Shown: positions 34,191 through 46,143 of the stretch, one piece after another
Layout of the letters: each line of letters begins with the position of its first letter
Position numbering within the stretch: the first letter of the stretch is position 1
Assembly (NCBI GenBank): GCA_003194525.1
Contig: NBIV01000209.1
Location: 1 to 64,000 of the forward strand
Source: Gracilariopsis chorda
Lineage: Eukaryota > Rhodophyta > Florideophyceae > Gracilariales > Gracilariaceae
Reading direction: 5' to 3'
Length of the DNA: 64,000 nt
The notes under the pieces: generated by a model
Seen by the model: only the letters and a program-made list of their open reading frames with translations
Told to the model about the DNA's origin: nothing
Database searches by the model: none
Program-made: the position numbers and the translations under genes

Positions 34191-37100
34191 AGGGAGAAAT
34201 GACAATGTATTGGGTCATATAAAGGTGTTTGTTGTTTTGGATTTTAATTAGGTTTTGTGGTCTTGTTTAAGCTATCTATTTTTTTATGTTGACCTGCGAG
34301 GTTATCCGCTCTACAAGGCTGCTTAACTGCGGTCGTTACTGAGTTGAAGAAGCGCAGTGTGTCACCCTGCTTCCCTTCCTTTCAAGTATTGCCACAGGAA
34401 GGAAGAGGCCGGTGGCTTTATTCAGCTTTCGCGGAGTGTACGTCATAGCGAGCCTGCTGGTGCTATTTCGTTCGAGTTCTCACACAGCCGTACGTCTGTG
34501 GGTACTAGGCTACAACTGTACACTTCTTGTTCTGCATTCAACAAATTGGCTCCAAGATGCAGTTGAGAATCAAAAGCAGCAGACAGTGTAATGAACTTTC
34601 CAAAAACGCTACCCTTTATACATGCACTACATGTCGTATTGGCCAAGGCGGAGTGAAATATTCACGCTTCCTCAGAGCGTGCACGTCTGCTGGTTTGGAC
34701 ACCGCCTCATGGCTTCGTTGCCAGGCGCCTCACGGGCTTCGTGCACGCTTGTTCGGACACCGCCTGAGATGTTTCGCCATAGGTCAACTCGGATATCCTT
34801 CGTTCCATCTATTTCTCTATCTGTCTGCTATGGGAACCTGTGACACTTCCCCCTGGTAATGTCTAGGCTGAACACGGCACAAGTTAGCGCATAAAATCAC
34901 TCCCCGGACACCTCTATCTTCTCTCTGGAGTCCACGTTCCATTCATGTTCGTCTTGTACGGCGTCTTGCCTTAATTTTGAACGTTTGCATACTCTAGTAT
35001 TTTGCAGTCTTGCAATACTGACATTTCGGAATGAGAATACAATTTGAATATCTCGTCAGTGGTGTCATCATCTTGTTTCAGTACATCGTCGCATTACTAT
35101 TTCTTTCTTGTGTACTACTCAACTTGCGTTATTGTTCATCTCTCACGCTATCTGTTTAGATTCGCAGAAAACCGCTCTCAGTTTTTTATGCAGAAGCGCG
35201 CAACATCTCTTCTTGTTTCCGTACGTACCCTTGTATCTACTTCGGAACATTTATCTGCCTCACCTTACAGATTGGTACCCCTAGGATGTACAGCTTTTTC
35301 CGTGAGGAAGATCCTTTCATGTCCTACGCACATTAAACGAGAGGCAGACTCTCAACATTGGTGGTAAACTGAGAAAGAAGCTTAAAATCCAAGAATCTTT
35401 GGATGCATTGGGATTCCGGGCAAACACCCCGAAGTTGGCGCACATAGCGCGTGTTGTAGGAACAATGTGCCTAGACATATACAAAAGCTGTATACAAGAT
35501 GACAGGAAGGACTCTAACATCCGGTTGTGAATGCAGCAAGGCATAGCGGTAGAAGCCCACTTGCGTGACTAACGAATTTGCCTTTGGGGCTTGGAGCACG
35601 ATTCTGGAGTACAAACCTTTGCCTTCCACGATGATATCGCCTGCCTGAGCAATCACGATCACGACACGCAAGAGCTGTGCATGGCTCAGAGCATCCTCTG
35701 AATTGGATTCCAGAAGCTACAAATCGTCTGTGCGGCGATGTCAATGGAATCAGTGTCAACATGCTCGGTTTTCTAACATGATACTCCATCTTGCTTTTCT
35801 TGGAATACAACACAGAGCTCCCCGTTTGCGTTCAGGGAAGCTTCAATTATTCCTCTTCGTGAAATTGTTCATCGATCCCATTCAGGAAGTGAAAGAGCTT
35901 CGCACAGAACCGTCCATCCATGCTTGAAGATGTCAATAACTGCATACGAACAAAGTCATACTACACATTGCTCTGTTTTCTAGGAGATATATCAAGTTCT
36001 CTTCGGCTCCTTCAGCTTCTTCGCTCCTAGATGACGTCCACTTTTTGCAAGTGACCGTCCCTCTCGCATGGTGCTGCAGCAAGGGATGTTACTAAGAAAA
36101 GAAGCACATAAGAAGCATTCCAGAAAGAGAATTTCCTTTCATCATTCACTTACAGGGAATGAAATGCTGAGGAATACAATTAGAGCGTTATCTTACGTTA
36201 TTGAAGCAGATGTTGCCTGCCTTGATTTGTAATTGGGCGCTTTCATGCTTGTACAGTGGAAGTTTAAGTGAAGTCCTCACTCAAATAGAATCCCTACTGC
36301 GTATTCGGAATGAAATAATGGTCCACATCTAAACAGTAACAAAAAAAAGCAAAGACATGCCATCACTATAAACGCAGATGTGTTTAACTCCGTAGAATCA
36401 CACAAGAAACATCCTTGTTGTGCACTTGAGAGTTCGTTTGTTCCGTCCACGTCGGGACATGTGTGGAGCAATCAAACTGGTTTTTTTGCTATGAAAGTAT
36501 GGCTCAACAGGATATGATCCGTAAAGCCTATTTATTTCAATAGGGCTTCAGACGGCTTATTTGATGGTGAAACTGTTGTCATTCTGCGATGGTCGTTCAC
36601 TTCGAAACAAAAATGACAAAGGGTCGGAGTGCAAATTACAATGCCTTGGGTTTTTCATTCCAGAGTGCTTGTGCCACTCCTGCAATATGATATTCATTTC
36701 AATAAAATACAGTCTTGTTCGTTTAGTCCATGGAATTGTTACGGGGCGTACAGCAAATGACGAGTTTAACAGCTGTAGAAAACGATCGTTGTTTGCAGAA
36801 ACAGACTCGGAAAGGTTGATATTCCAGAAACCGTTTGAAGATCCGCAAGATCTTAGCAAACGGCTTCCGATTTCTAGATAGATAACAGGGCAGAACAGCA
36901 AAAGATTTGAATACTAGTAGCATGTAAGCCCGAATACATTCTGCTGGGAGTACGCTTATAAAAATGAATACGAAGCAAACTTAGAAAAGCACTAGTTGCT
37001 GACCGAGGGATTCTCGTCAAGCCTTTAAAGAGGCAATCCTATGCAACTTAGTGCATTTCCAAATGACTCTCAAAGTTTTGAACAAGTGTTCAGTATGGCA

Positions 37101-39138
37101 TGCAGCGGAATGAAGGTGATTGTTGCTTCATTTTACAAGAGACAACTGTGCCTTGTCAAGCTTTGTCGAAGCGAAATAGAAACGCAAGGTTATTGGATGG
37201 GACTGTTGTACATTTGTGCAAACAACAATGCAGTTGAAGTGTCACACTTGCTTGCTGCTCCAAATGTTCTGCGAAGACTTGTAGATTTAATAATGCTCGC
37301 CATTTGTGCAAAAGAACATGATGAGATACAGTTCCAGTAGTACTGGTTCCTTTAGAGTGAACTTGTCCCTATACCCGTTCCATGCATGTTGGGAAAGATA
37401 CCCTGGGGCGAAGGGGTTGCCAACATTACGGAGAACGGATAAATTACAGCTAATCACTTATGACGTTTGTATGCAATGTACACTCGGTGATTAGCACGTG
37501 AGACGCTGAAGTTTTTATGTTTGTTGTTGTTTAATATGGGCCCTCAATGCAACAGAAATCTTCTAGTGTTGCAAATGGTCGTCGGAATGGAACTCAAATC
37601 GGTTAAGTAATTCGGATTGTGTCAGTGAGATATCCAAAGGGGCGCGAAACTGTAGATTGAATGCTGTATTTAAGAGCTCTTGTTTGGGCAGAAGATGCCT
37701 AGTAAGGAGGCCATCGACCCAGTCAGTCTACACACGCATCCCTTGTTGAACACAATACCTAATTGCTGCATTGTGGGTAGAAGTATCGTCTATAAATACT
37801 TTTTCCGCAGGAAACTAAGGAACTTGTTTGGGTGTTTATGTGTCAGAGCTGACAGAGGCTTTGCAAGAACTGAGTCTGTCCATACTTCACAGCTACTGTT
37901 GGCCTTTAAACGATAGGTCTCTCCGGGATCATCATGTGATGGAGAGGTTACTGGTAAGCAGTTCTCACACATTCTCTGCTTCCAGAGAGCTATTTGTACT
38001 TTGCAGATGTTCCTACTCCCAAAGGACGGCATAAGGGTTGTCAACCAGCCATTCTCTTTTCTCGCTTACATGGTCCACCTTAAACGCTCTCCAACAAAGC
38101 CTGCAGGCACTGATGCATGCCACGAAAGTCAAGACAGCTTTATAGCAGTGCCTGTAAGCTGTGTTTAAAGCTTCATTGCCATTTCATCAAAACTGCGCAG
38201 TATCAATGCGCATGCCCAAGTCCGTCAGCGGGGTGTAAGTGTTCTTCCAGGAATACAAGGGTACGAGTCTTCTGTGGTTTGTTTAGTTTAACAGCCGCCG
38301 TGCTGCAGACAATGTTGCTCAACGACTCTCATTGGCCAATGGAAACGTCAATGCCGATTGAATTTTCAGTATACGGTTTCTAGTTCGATATCTATTTTCC
38401 AGCGTAGGGAAAAGAAAAAAAAAATCAGCGGGTCGACATGGATACGGAAAATAGCAATAACGCCGGCAGGGATGCGAAGAGTGCAGAATTTGCTTCAATT
38501 TAGGCTTTCTTTGTCGATATAGCTTTCTGGTACGCTTGCTCTTAACTCGTTTCCAGAAATGATGTAACCTTTAATACGTGCATTAGGCCATTGTCCATGC
38601 GTGTAGCTTCAAGCCACAACGCGCAGCTTTGGTGCGCTTCGTCTTCAAAGAAACCCACATGGTCAACAACCACAAAATCCCTACCCGTTGATCTCCTTTC
38701 TCGGAATTGCTAGAAGAAGGTATCAAATAGATTCCAGAGACGTATGCGCTAAGAACAGGTTCAGTCAGAAAGTTCAAAGCTGATGCACGCCTTGACGGCG
38801 GCTATTGACATTACCCGAGCCTACGAACTAGCTCTTGATCATGCAACTAAGTACGAGACTTGAAAACATTTTCACGACTGGGGAGGGAAAACCATATATC
38901 CATTCATTTGGTACCAAGCCTAGATTATCATAAAGGGGGGTTTGCTAAACGGTTGTTTCTTGAACCGGCGATCTAAAACAGGCATTGCCTCCATGTACCA
39001 CCGCTTCTAGAACGGTTAACAATAGAAAAAGTCGTATGAAGCCCCAGCTGGGCATCGCAATAATCAAATGCGTCTTAGTCCCAAAATCATGTAGGATTAG
39101 TGAAACTGATTGCAAATCCTGGCACAAAACGCCTATTC
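34191..39138. other. Long stretch without a recognised gene
   Basis: About 5 kb with only short open frames and no domain, repeat or promoter I can defend. It separates the Tc1-like remnant from family member 4. Confidence 0.45.
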
Positions 39139-39513
39139 TCAAGCAACTGCAAGCAAAGGGCAAGGTTTGCAACAACTGGTATTCGGGGTCGGCTTGCAAA
39201 CTTTGACCGTATAGTATGTCCACCTCCAGAAACGCCCGCGTCTCCGTCTTCGGCGACGCTCCGTGTGGCAGCGCTCGCACGGTTTGCAGCATTGTCCAAA
39301 TGAAGGGCCGAACGCAACCTGGTGTCCCCCGGGTCCCTTGAAATTTATCCTCGTCAATGCATTGGGCTCTATGAGCATGTCTGAATGGTCTGATTTTGGT
39401 TCTAATCCCTGCATGTCGGGAACCGAGAGCGGCGCTGAAACTGGAGATGTGGCCCGTGACTGCGCAAGGCTAGCGAGCAGTAGCACAATAGCAAAAAAGG
39501 TTCTCTTGTTCAT
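39139..39513 (-). CDS. Small secreted cysteine-rich protein, PFG-CC family member 4
   Basis: A 124-residue protein with the ATG at 39513. The signal peptide core is residues 6-16, with likely cleavage near 18-21. The middle part (22-70) is unlike the other members. The conserved module begins PSFGQ, so it carries one extra residue in the PFG motif. Cysteines are 75, 76, 79, 82, 106, 114, 115 and 118, spaced CC-x2-C-x2-C-x23-C-x7-CC-x2-C. The loop after the fourth cysteine is the longest in the family, with nine arginines within 86-97, and could bind acidic polymers or membranes; that is inference. The tail is short and hydrophobic (PLLAVA). A TATA-like element lies about 131 bases upstream. 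It shares orientation with member 5, about 2.6 kb away. Confidence 0.82.
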   Translation of the reverse strand: MNKRTFFAIVLLLASLAQSRATSPVSAPLSVPDMQGLEPKSDHSDMLIEPNALTRINFKGPGGHQVAFGPSFGQCCKPCERCHTERRRRRRRGRFWRWTYYTVKVCKPTPNTSCCKPCPLLAVA

Positions 39514-39643
39514 GCTGAAGACACAAAGCTTGTCAAAGGGTAGGTTGTTGAGCTTCTCCGTAGTGATTGCGAGGATTGACGTTATGGCTGTGGGGAGCGC
39601 ATTTACAAGACGCTAAGCTCACCGACAAGGCGACCACAACCCG

Positions 39644-39652
39644 TCTTAAATA
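39644..39652 (-). promoter_or_regulatory. TATA-like element of family member 4
   Basis: The minus strand reads TATTTAAGA about 131 bases before the ATG at 39513. Confidence 0.4.
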
Positions 39653-42124
39653 CCAGAGCGCTGGTGCGTGCTCGGAATGTGCCTCGGTGGCATTCTATCC
39701 CTTCACGTCCTGACTCGCGTGTGTAGACGTGGCCCGACGCTACCCTTGTACAGTAATACAGTAATGTATCGAAAATTCACCAACTCTACCAGCATCCCAA
39801 TCACTCGCCAGCATCACATGACGAAGGTAAGAACAAAAATTAAATATCTTAAATGTTTCTTTACAGCAAGCGTCCATCCCATCTCAGGGTAGAAAGCTAC
39901 TCTTCGTATCTCTCGAGTTATGGTGTGTACATTTCTCCATTGCTTGTGTGCAACCTCTCGAACGAACGCGAGTCGAAAAAGAGCTAGCTTCTTCTCTTGC
40001 AAGTAGGATGCCCTTTCCTGTCTCTAAACCCTGAACGCATGGTGTCCACAAGGCCGACGTGGCTCAAATATCATCGACTGTCAGGTCAATTAACAATTAA
40101 AGGGTTTTTGGTCCAACCGTGTGAATTTTTGCTATTCCGACAACGTGCTCGGGATAAATTTCTTTTGAATTAGCGATATAGATTTTGACAGCAAAATATC
40201 GTACATCATGCCTGATGAAGCTTCAATAACCACTTGTTTCGCCATACCCCTTCTCCTTACGCAAATTGTTTCATGCGTACTCGCATATGGCCACGCGGTC
40301 ATGCCCAAGCATAATTTGAAGAAAAGAAGAAACGACACAAGTATCGAGCAGTCATCACAAGACCCTCCTCCATTGTGATTGGGCCGTAGCTGCTCTTGTG
40401 CCTTTCATGTGAAGGATATCCTTCCCGTAGTTCTGTACTAAAGAGGACTGGTCAACGGGCAGTTACTGCCAACGTGACGATCCATGTATTGCTGGACATC
40501 TCTGAGGTGCCTACTCCGCAGTTGCCACACCCTCATGGTTGAGTGCGTTTCCCCCGCTTCGGCTCATCTACGAATAGGGCATGGAGAAGTAAAGTACAGC
40601 GACGAGTCCGCACAGAGCAAACCATTGTCGAATGGGGAATATGTGGAACAACGAGAAGCAGAAACGCTTGCCTATCCCTGAAACGCTGCTTATTCGCATG
40701 CATTGTAGAGAGCAACAATTACATGTATGTGATAGTTTGGTTCTTTTTCATGATTACACTGTTTGTGCCCAGTTATGCCTCTTACCCCAGTTCATTGTTA
40801 CGGTAAGGGTTTTAGGAATAGCCTTCCTGTGAACACCATAACCTCAAGCCTTCATAATGTTGTCAAACATAAGTTGTTATTCGGTTTTATTGCACAGGAG
40901 GGGTTTTGTTAGACTGGTTCGCGATTCCAAACAATGTCAAATACGTCATTTGCAGGACGCCGCAGATCTATCGTAAATTGTTGGAAACCGCTGTCGTTTA
41001 CATGTCGTTTGGAACACTGGACATTGCCTTTTTAACAGGAATTAGGTTGTGGATGCGCTGGATAAAAGCACGGCTTTCCACTCCTTGGGCGAACAAGAGC
41101 GCATCTCGCTGGATTTCTTCAAAGTACGGCGGAGGTTTAAAGTCTGTCCGGATCGCCAGTTATTGAATAGGTTCTGGAAACGTTGGAGGAAGACCTTACG
41201 TAGAGAACTGCGAAAATCCCCTTGTGCATGTTTACGTTGATCACGCCACAGTGCTACACCAGTATCGACATGCTTGCGCGAAAAGAGAAGTTTTTACCCG
41301 TTAGAGATCTTAGTAGAGTTGAGAACGCACTTGATCGCTATGTCATGAGGTGCACAAGGCGTTTGCAGACCAGGCAGGAGATTTCAAAAGAACATCAGAT
41401 ACTTGGGGCTACAGAGATAATTAGAAATGGCCGCTACCGTTTACCGACGGTAGCGGACCCCCAAAAACCAACAACAAAGCATAAGTGTGAACGCCTTCAC
41501 CCCTGAGCAGAACGAACGAGCTTTCAGCGTACAGCGAGCACTGTAAATGGTGAGCTTACAATCCAATAGAACCTTGTTGCCCACCCCCAGAGCACGCAGG
41601 CGTGGAACAACGATTATCCAAATTCCTTCGTGTTTCAGCTCAATTGGTGTAACGACGCGTGAGCAAGTCCTCGGAGGACCTCGGATCGAGAAAACACTAA
41701 CACGCAGCGCATCGGGTTCTTTGCGTTTAACAACGGGTTTCGAACGTTCAGTTCATCTTGAGAATCAGGTTCTTGACTTCAACGCGTACATGATTGCTTG
41801 TTTGACTTGTTGTATTGTACTGAGTGTGGATACCTAATTCTCTGTTCCTTTAAGAGTAGAAAAAACGGCGGATTGTAGCAAACGCACCGCATGCCGAGAA
41901 AGGAAACGTATTTTGGCTCGGTCTCTGCTACCTATCACCGAGAGTTAGACACGACAACCGTCTGACAAAAATGGACGAGTTTTCTTCAGAGAGATGATAT
42001 CTTTACCTTCGTCGAGGCGTGAGGCCGTTAGTGCCGAGATCTGCAGGTCAAAAAAGAACAGCCAAGTGTGTGTGTATGTGTATGTGCCGAGTACGACTTG
42101 AAAACATGTATAGAACGCGAAACA
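39653..42124. other. Spacer between family members 4 and 5
   Basis: No recognised gene. Short frames at 40543-40806 and 41547-41837 lack domains. Nothing here resembles the PFG-CC module on either strand. Confidence 0.45.
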
Positions 42125-42514
42125 CTAGAGAAAAGAGCAAGGTGAACAGCATTGGGTTTTTGTTTGTGGGTCACAAACGACCCTTGTGCGCCATTTGCAT
42201 GGACGCACACTGCAATCGCGGAAGTGACGGCGCTTGCAACGCGGCGGACAAGGTTGGCAGCACTCTCCGAATGGCGTGCCAAATTCCAGTTGAGCTGGAT
42301 CTGCAAGGATGGATAACTCCGTTCCGTCTCCCGTCATTCGTCCACTCCATTTCAAAGATCGATCTCCATGAGACAGCTTTGCGACTTCAGCATTCCGTTC
42401 GATATCATTTGCGGGTCGCTTCGAGCGAGAATTTGCGCTTGGCAAAGCTCGTCCTTGCGTATAGGTCGTCATTCCCACCAGCAGTATCCATGCTATAACG
42501 CACAGCGTATTCAT
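42125..42514 (-). CDS. Secreted PFG-CC protein with ten-cysteine module, family member 5
   Basis: A 129-residue protein. The ATG at 42514 is preferred because it is followed at once by a signal peptide (core residues 4-14). The open frame runs upstream to 42628, but the added 38 residues are not signal-like. The pro-region (22-78) is charged. The module starts GTPFGE, then cysteines 85, 86, 89, 93, 101, 106, 114, 122, 123 and 126. Compared with the others it has three rather than two residues between the third and fourth cysteines. It also has two additional cysteines (101, 106) in the basic loop, which would allow a fifth disulphide. The end, CSPCSFL, resembles that of member 2 (CDPCSFAT), suggesting those two are closest. 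An extra cysteine at residue 5 lies in the signal peptide. No clear TATA box was found. Confidence 0.83.
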   Translation of the reverse strand: MNTLCVIAWILLVGMTTYTQGRALPSANSRSKRPANDIERNAEVAKLSHGDRSLKWSGRMTGDGTELSILADPAQLEFGTPFGECCQPCPPRCKRRHFRDCSVRPCKWRTRVVCDPQTKTQCCSPCSFL

Positions 42515-43941
42515 TATCGAAGTCCTTGTTGGGTGAAGGTAACTGCAAAGATCGAAATGATAGAGGTGCCAAAGGGTCAAGCGAGAGACGAGAATCTTAT
42601 CGTTTGTACGGTATTCCTTCAAAATCAAAGTTGTAGTTGCACTCGACGTAGGGTCTCGTCTTGAATCGGACCACCTTCACAAGGGACAGCAAATTTAACA
42701 GGTACGGCGACAGTACGAGCTCCTGAGTTCACTTGAGGCGTTCGAACCTGATCCACTCTTAACTACTTGCCGTTGGTGTCCAACAAGGGTGAACGTTTGC
42801 CCTCAGCGGTTAACGCTCTGAATTCCACCGGATGCCGCATGTGCTGTCTTGACATCCTACACGACTACAGTCATACGTAGCTCACCCTCTTTGGCCAACA
42901 AGGGCCAAGAAATAGCCAATTCTCTTGGGACGAGAGCTCATCAGTGTTTCAAGTACCGACGGCATCGGTGGTTCAGCAGATACATGAAGATGTGATATCT
43001 AGGCCGTTCGCATGTACACTTCTTGGATATTTCAGATGTCGACATAAAACAGCTGGGAAGACGTTGAAGCCCAATCACGAATCTTCTGCATACAAGCATC
43101 GTATCGCCAGTTGTTCTGACGCAGAAATCGTGAGGCATAAATGCTACATGTCTTACCCCTGGGATAGACTCGCAATTCCCCGCGTCAGTAAGGGGTCAGC
43201 TACTTCCTTTAATTCCGCACTTCACACTGTCATGAGAGGCATGAATCGCCCACAGGTCTTGTCAGTAGATCTATCACAGCGGATAATTGAACACGTGCCG
43301 ATCACCAATGAGGTCCATAGGCATTCCGCGAATGTGGAAGGGTGCACCGAACTGATTTATTCTCACTGGACTTTCGACTTGCGCTCGATCCGCAAACCGT
43401 CAGACCTGTATACCTGCACTCAACGCTGTTCGGTTCGTGAGTTTGTGTTAGACGGGGCGTATTTTGTATGAGTTACATCGACGAACGAGTGCGTATTACG
43501 GGGCACGAGAAGGGGAAAAAGTGGTCCCCAGTCGCAGGCCGGGAACCACATTTCCCTTCGAGTGACCGTAATTGCGCGAGACCTTCGATACGTGCTTATC
43601 ACACTGTTGCACAACGTGTGGCCAATCAACAGCAAGGCAGGATGCTAGAGACATAAGAAAAAGACATCGAAATCAAAGGATCGATATTGATAATATTACA
43701 GATAGAGTGGGACAACTATGGACCGTTGAGTTATTCTCACTGGTTCGGTGCGAAAAGTGGCAGACTATTTTGCCATAACGGGGAATGTGACGTTCTACTT
43801 TTACAAAAAGAGGGGTCCTCATCCTAGTTCTTGATTATTATTGAAGGCTTTTGACTACCAATTTTGGAAAAGTGTTGACTAAGGACTACTTCTTGTGGCA
43901 AAATAGTAGGGCACAAATACGCCCCAGTAGACCATGTCTCA
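42515..43941. other. No recognised gene
   Basis: A frame at 42944-43471 is open for 175 codons from an ATG but shows no domain, signal peptide or family resemblance. I do not annotate it as a gene. Confidence 0.4.
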
Positions 43942-44028
43942 TAGCGCTGAAGTTACAGACTCCGCAATGCGGAGTCTGTAACTTCAGCGCTACCCTTGTC
44001 ATGCGGACTGTCCGCATGACAAGGGTAG
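43942..44028. repeat. Two abutting perfect palindromes
   Basis: The first has 25-base arms (43942-43966 and 43968-43992) around a single base. The second has 19-base arms (43990-44008 and 44010-44028), also around a single base, and overlaps the first by three bases. Both are perfect. Either could extrude as a hairpin. Confidence 0.93.
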
Positions 44029-44072
44029 TGGCCTGCATTCGAAGTCTCGTGACGAGTTCACAAGGGTGTTAT

Positions 44073-44158
44073 GAGAGAAAACCCCTTCTTTCTCACCAGG
44101 AAGAGTTGGCGTGTGTCTTGAGAGAAGACCCCTTCGTTCTCACCAGGAAGAGTTGGCG
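44073..44158. repeat. 47-bp direct repeat, nearly two copies
   Basis: The unit begins GAGAGAAAACCCCTTC at 44073 and recurs at 44120. Shared blocks include TCTCACCAGGAAGAGTTGGC. It lies only 45 bases from the paired palindromes. Confidence 0.85.
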
Positions 44159-44159
44159 C

Positions 44160-46143
44160 CAAGAAAGCATGGAAGGTTAGGAATACAGGATGGCATTCCA
44201 TTTGTTTGTTGATTACTCGAGCCGTAATCCTGAACTGGTAGAAAAGCTTCCTTAATCATCTTGCTGACATCCATACAGAGAAAAAGACGAGAAAAAGAAA
44301 GTGTTTAGAACTACTGCTCAACTTTGGAACACTTGCTGTCATTCACAAACACTGGTTCAGTTGCAAGGCGAAACGAAAACCTCCTAGATCTCTCAGAAGT
44401 CGCTAGGGTTGCTGCATCATATCCGCAGCTGCTAACTCTTCATACTCATTGTCCTTGAAGATTGGTGCACCAAGTTATACAGGAAAGTTTCAAACGTCAA
44501 GAGTTCGATGATATCATGTATGATAGGAAACCCTATCCACACGCTTGGTTCTTGTTCTTACAATTCTATACCGCCCTCGACAGTAACAAGCAGCTTCGGA
44601 CTCGCTGATCAATGGTTGGCTAATACATATTAACTGATTAGAGCATACGCAATGATTTACATTTTCGGCTACATGAAAGCGAAAAGCAGTGCTTCAGCGA
44701 CTACTTGAGAGAGGAGGGCGATCGATTTCAAAGCCATTATTGCCACTCTGCGCAATGCTGGGTCCTTCTTTTCTTCGAAGCGAAATCAGCTCCGTCAACT
44801 CGCGTCGTGAAGACGACGCAAGAATATTGAATACAGAGTGGCTTTGGGAGTGTATGGCGCACCAGTATACTGTTATAGCTCCACATCTCTTTAGCGCATG
44901 GCGCTACCACTGTGGTTGTCGCTGTTGATTTTGAGGCAGCTCGTTCCTCGTGCCTAATTAAGGCAGGGTCAAGACGTTGCTCAGCGCGAGGCTTGTTGAA
45001 CGGCAAAGGTGATGTCTTAGGGTTGGCGTCTGAGCCAGGACAGGAACACATATTGTTGTCAGGCCATGTATATTGGATCATTCAACAAGTCAAACTCCCG
45101 CTCGTAGTCTAGGTGCGGGAAAACTCATTACCTCCTAGGTTCAGCAGATTCCCATCCAGGTGATGCTGCTACCTGCATTTCTCACATCGGTTGGCGGAGA
45201 GTTCCGTGGCTCATGCAATCTGGTCTGTATTAAAACCCAGATCAAAGCGGGGCTGGAGAATGAACGGGAGTAAGAAACTAAGATTGCAGATCGTAGTGGA
45301 TACGGGTCGTGGACCGAATTGTGAGGAGAAACGGCGACACGAACCGCCAAGAGATATTAATGTATGAGTCTGGTGTTATAATCTCTGGTCAAGCTAGAGA
45401 TGTGTTTTGGACGGCAGCCGGCTCCTATTGCAGCCGTGTCCATGCCGTAGTTGTGAGTCCACAAACGGTAATCGGCGCGTTGCAGCAAATATGGGCGCAT
45501 GTGGATATTGCAATTGCGGGAACGCTGCCTCGAATCAATCGTGTTCTCCTACTCTTCGCCCAGTAGATCAGCATTCGATCGTGCTGGGGAAAGTCAGTTA
45601 TAGTCTGTAATGGGGTGCGAACTATTACACCAGCGACTTGCAAGGTTCATGCACCATGGCTGGAAGCATAAAAGATGCGCAGTGCGTGTCACCCTGCAGC
45701 CTGTCCCGTCACCTCCTTACCATATTGAGGCCTCTTTTTGTTCTGAAAGGCAGTAGGAGTCCAAGATGTGTGAGGGGTTCTCTGGGCTTGCACAATAGCA
45801 TGCAGCATTTCGAGGTGTCGCAAGCGTTGTGGGCTCTCACGAAAGGTGTAATTTCCGAGATGAAGGTTTGCAAACCATCAGACAAGAACAGGAATAGCAA
45901 TACAAGAAGAAACCCACGAAGAGGCCGTTGAATTGGTCATGAAACCATCCTTTCAAGTTTGTACTCAGCGGAGAGCCGACACACCTGAGAAGGAACAATG
46001 TTGGCGGAGTGAATCGTAGCGGACGGATCTGCAGAGGTGCGACGGAGAGGATACTGCTAATCCCGGAGGGTTTACCAACGGTGCCAACGGTATTCCTTTA
46101 CCAAGAGCAAAGGGTAACAGGGTTAGGATTGCTACCCTTGGTA
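44160..46143. other. No recognised gene
   Basis: Short frames only. The right edge ends in CCCTTGGTA, which forms the insertion point of the following Tc1-like element. Confidence 0.45.

Noticed and set aside
38945-39317. Other frames across family member 4
   Set aside because: They are shadows of the secreted gene, which has the signal peptide and conserved module.
42944-43471. 175-codon plus-strand open frame
   Set aside because: No domain, signal peptide, promoter or family resemblance; the length alone is not enough.
43572-43778. A CCxxC motif in a short plus-strand frame
   Set aside because: There is no PFG motif, signal peptide or second CC; it is best explained by chance.
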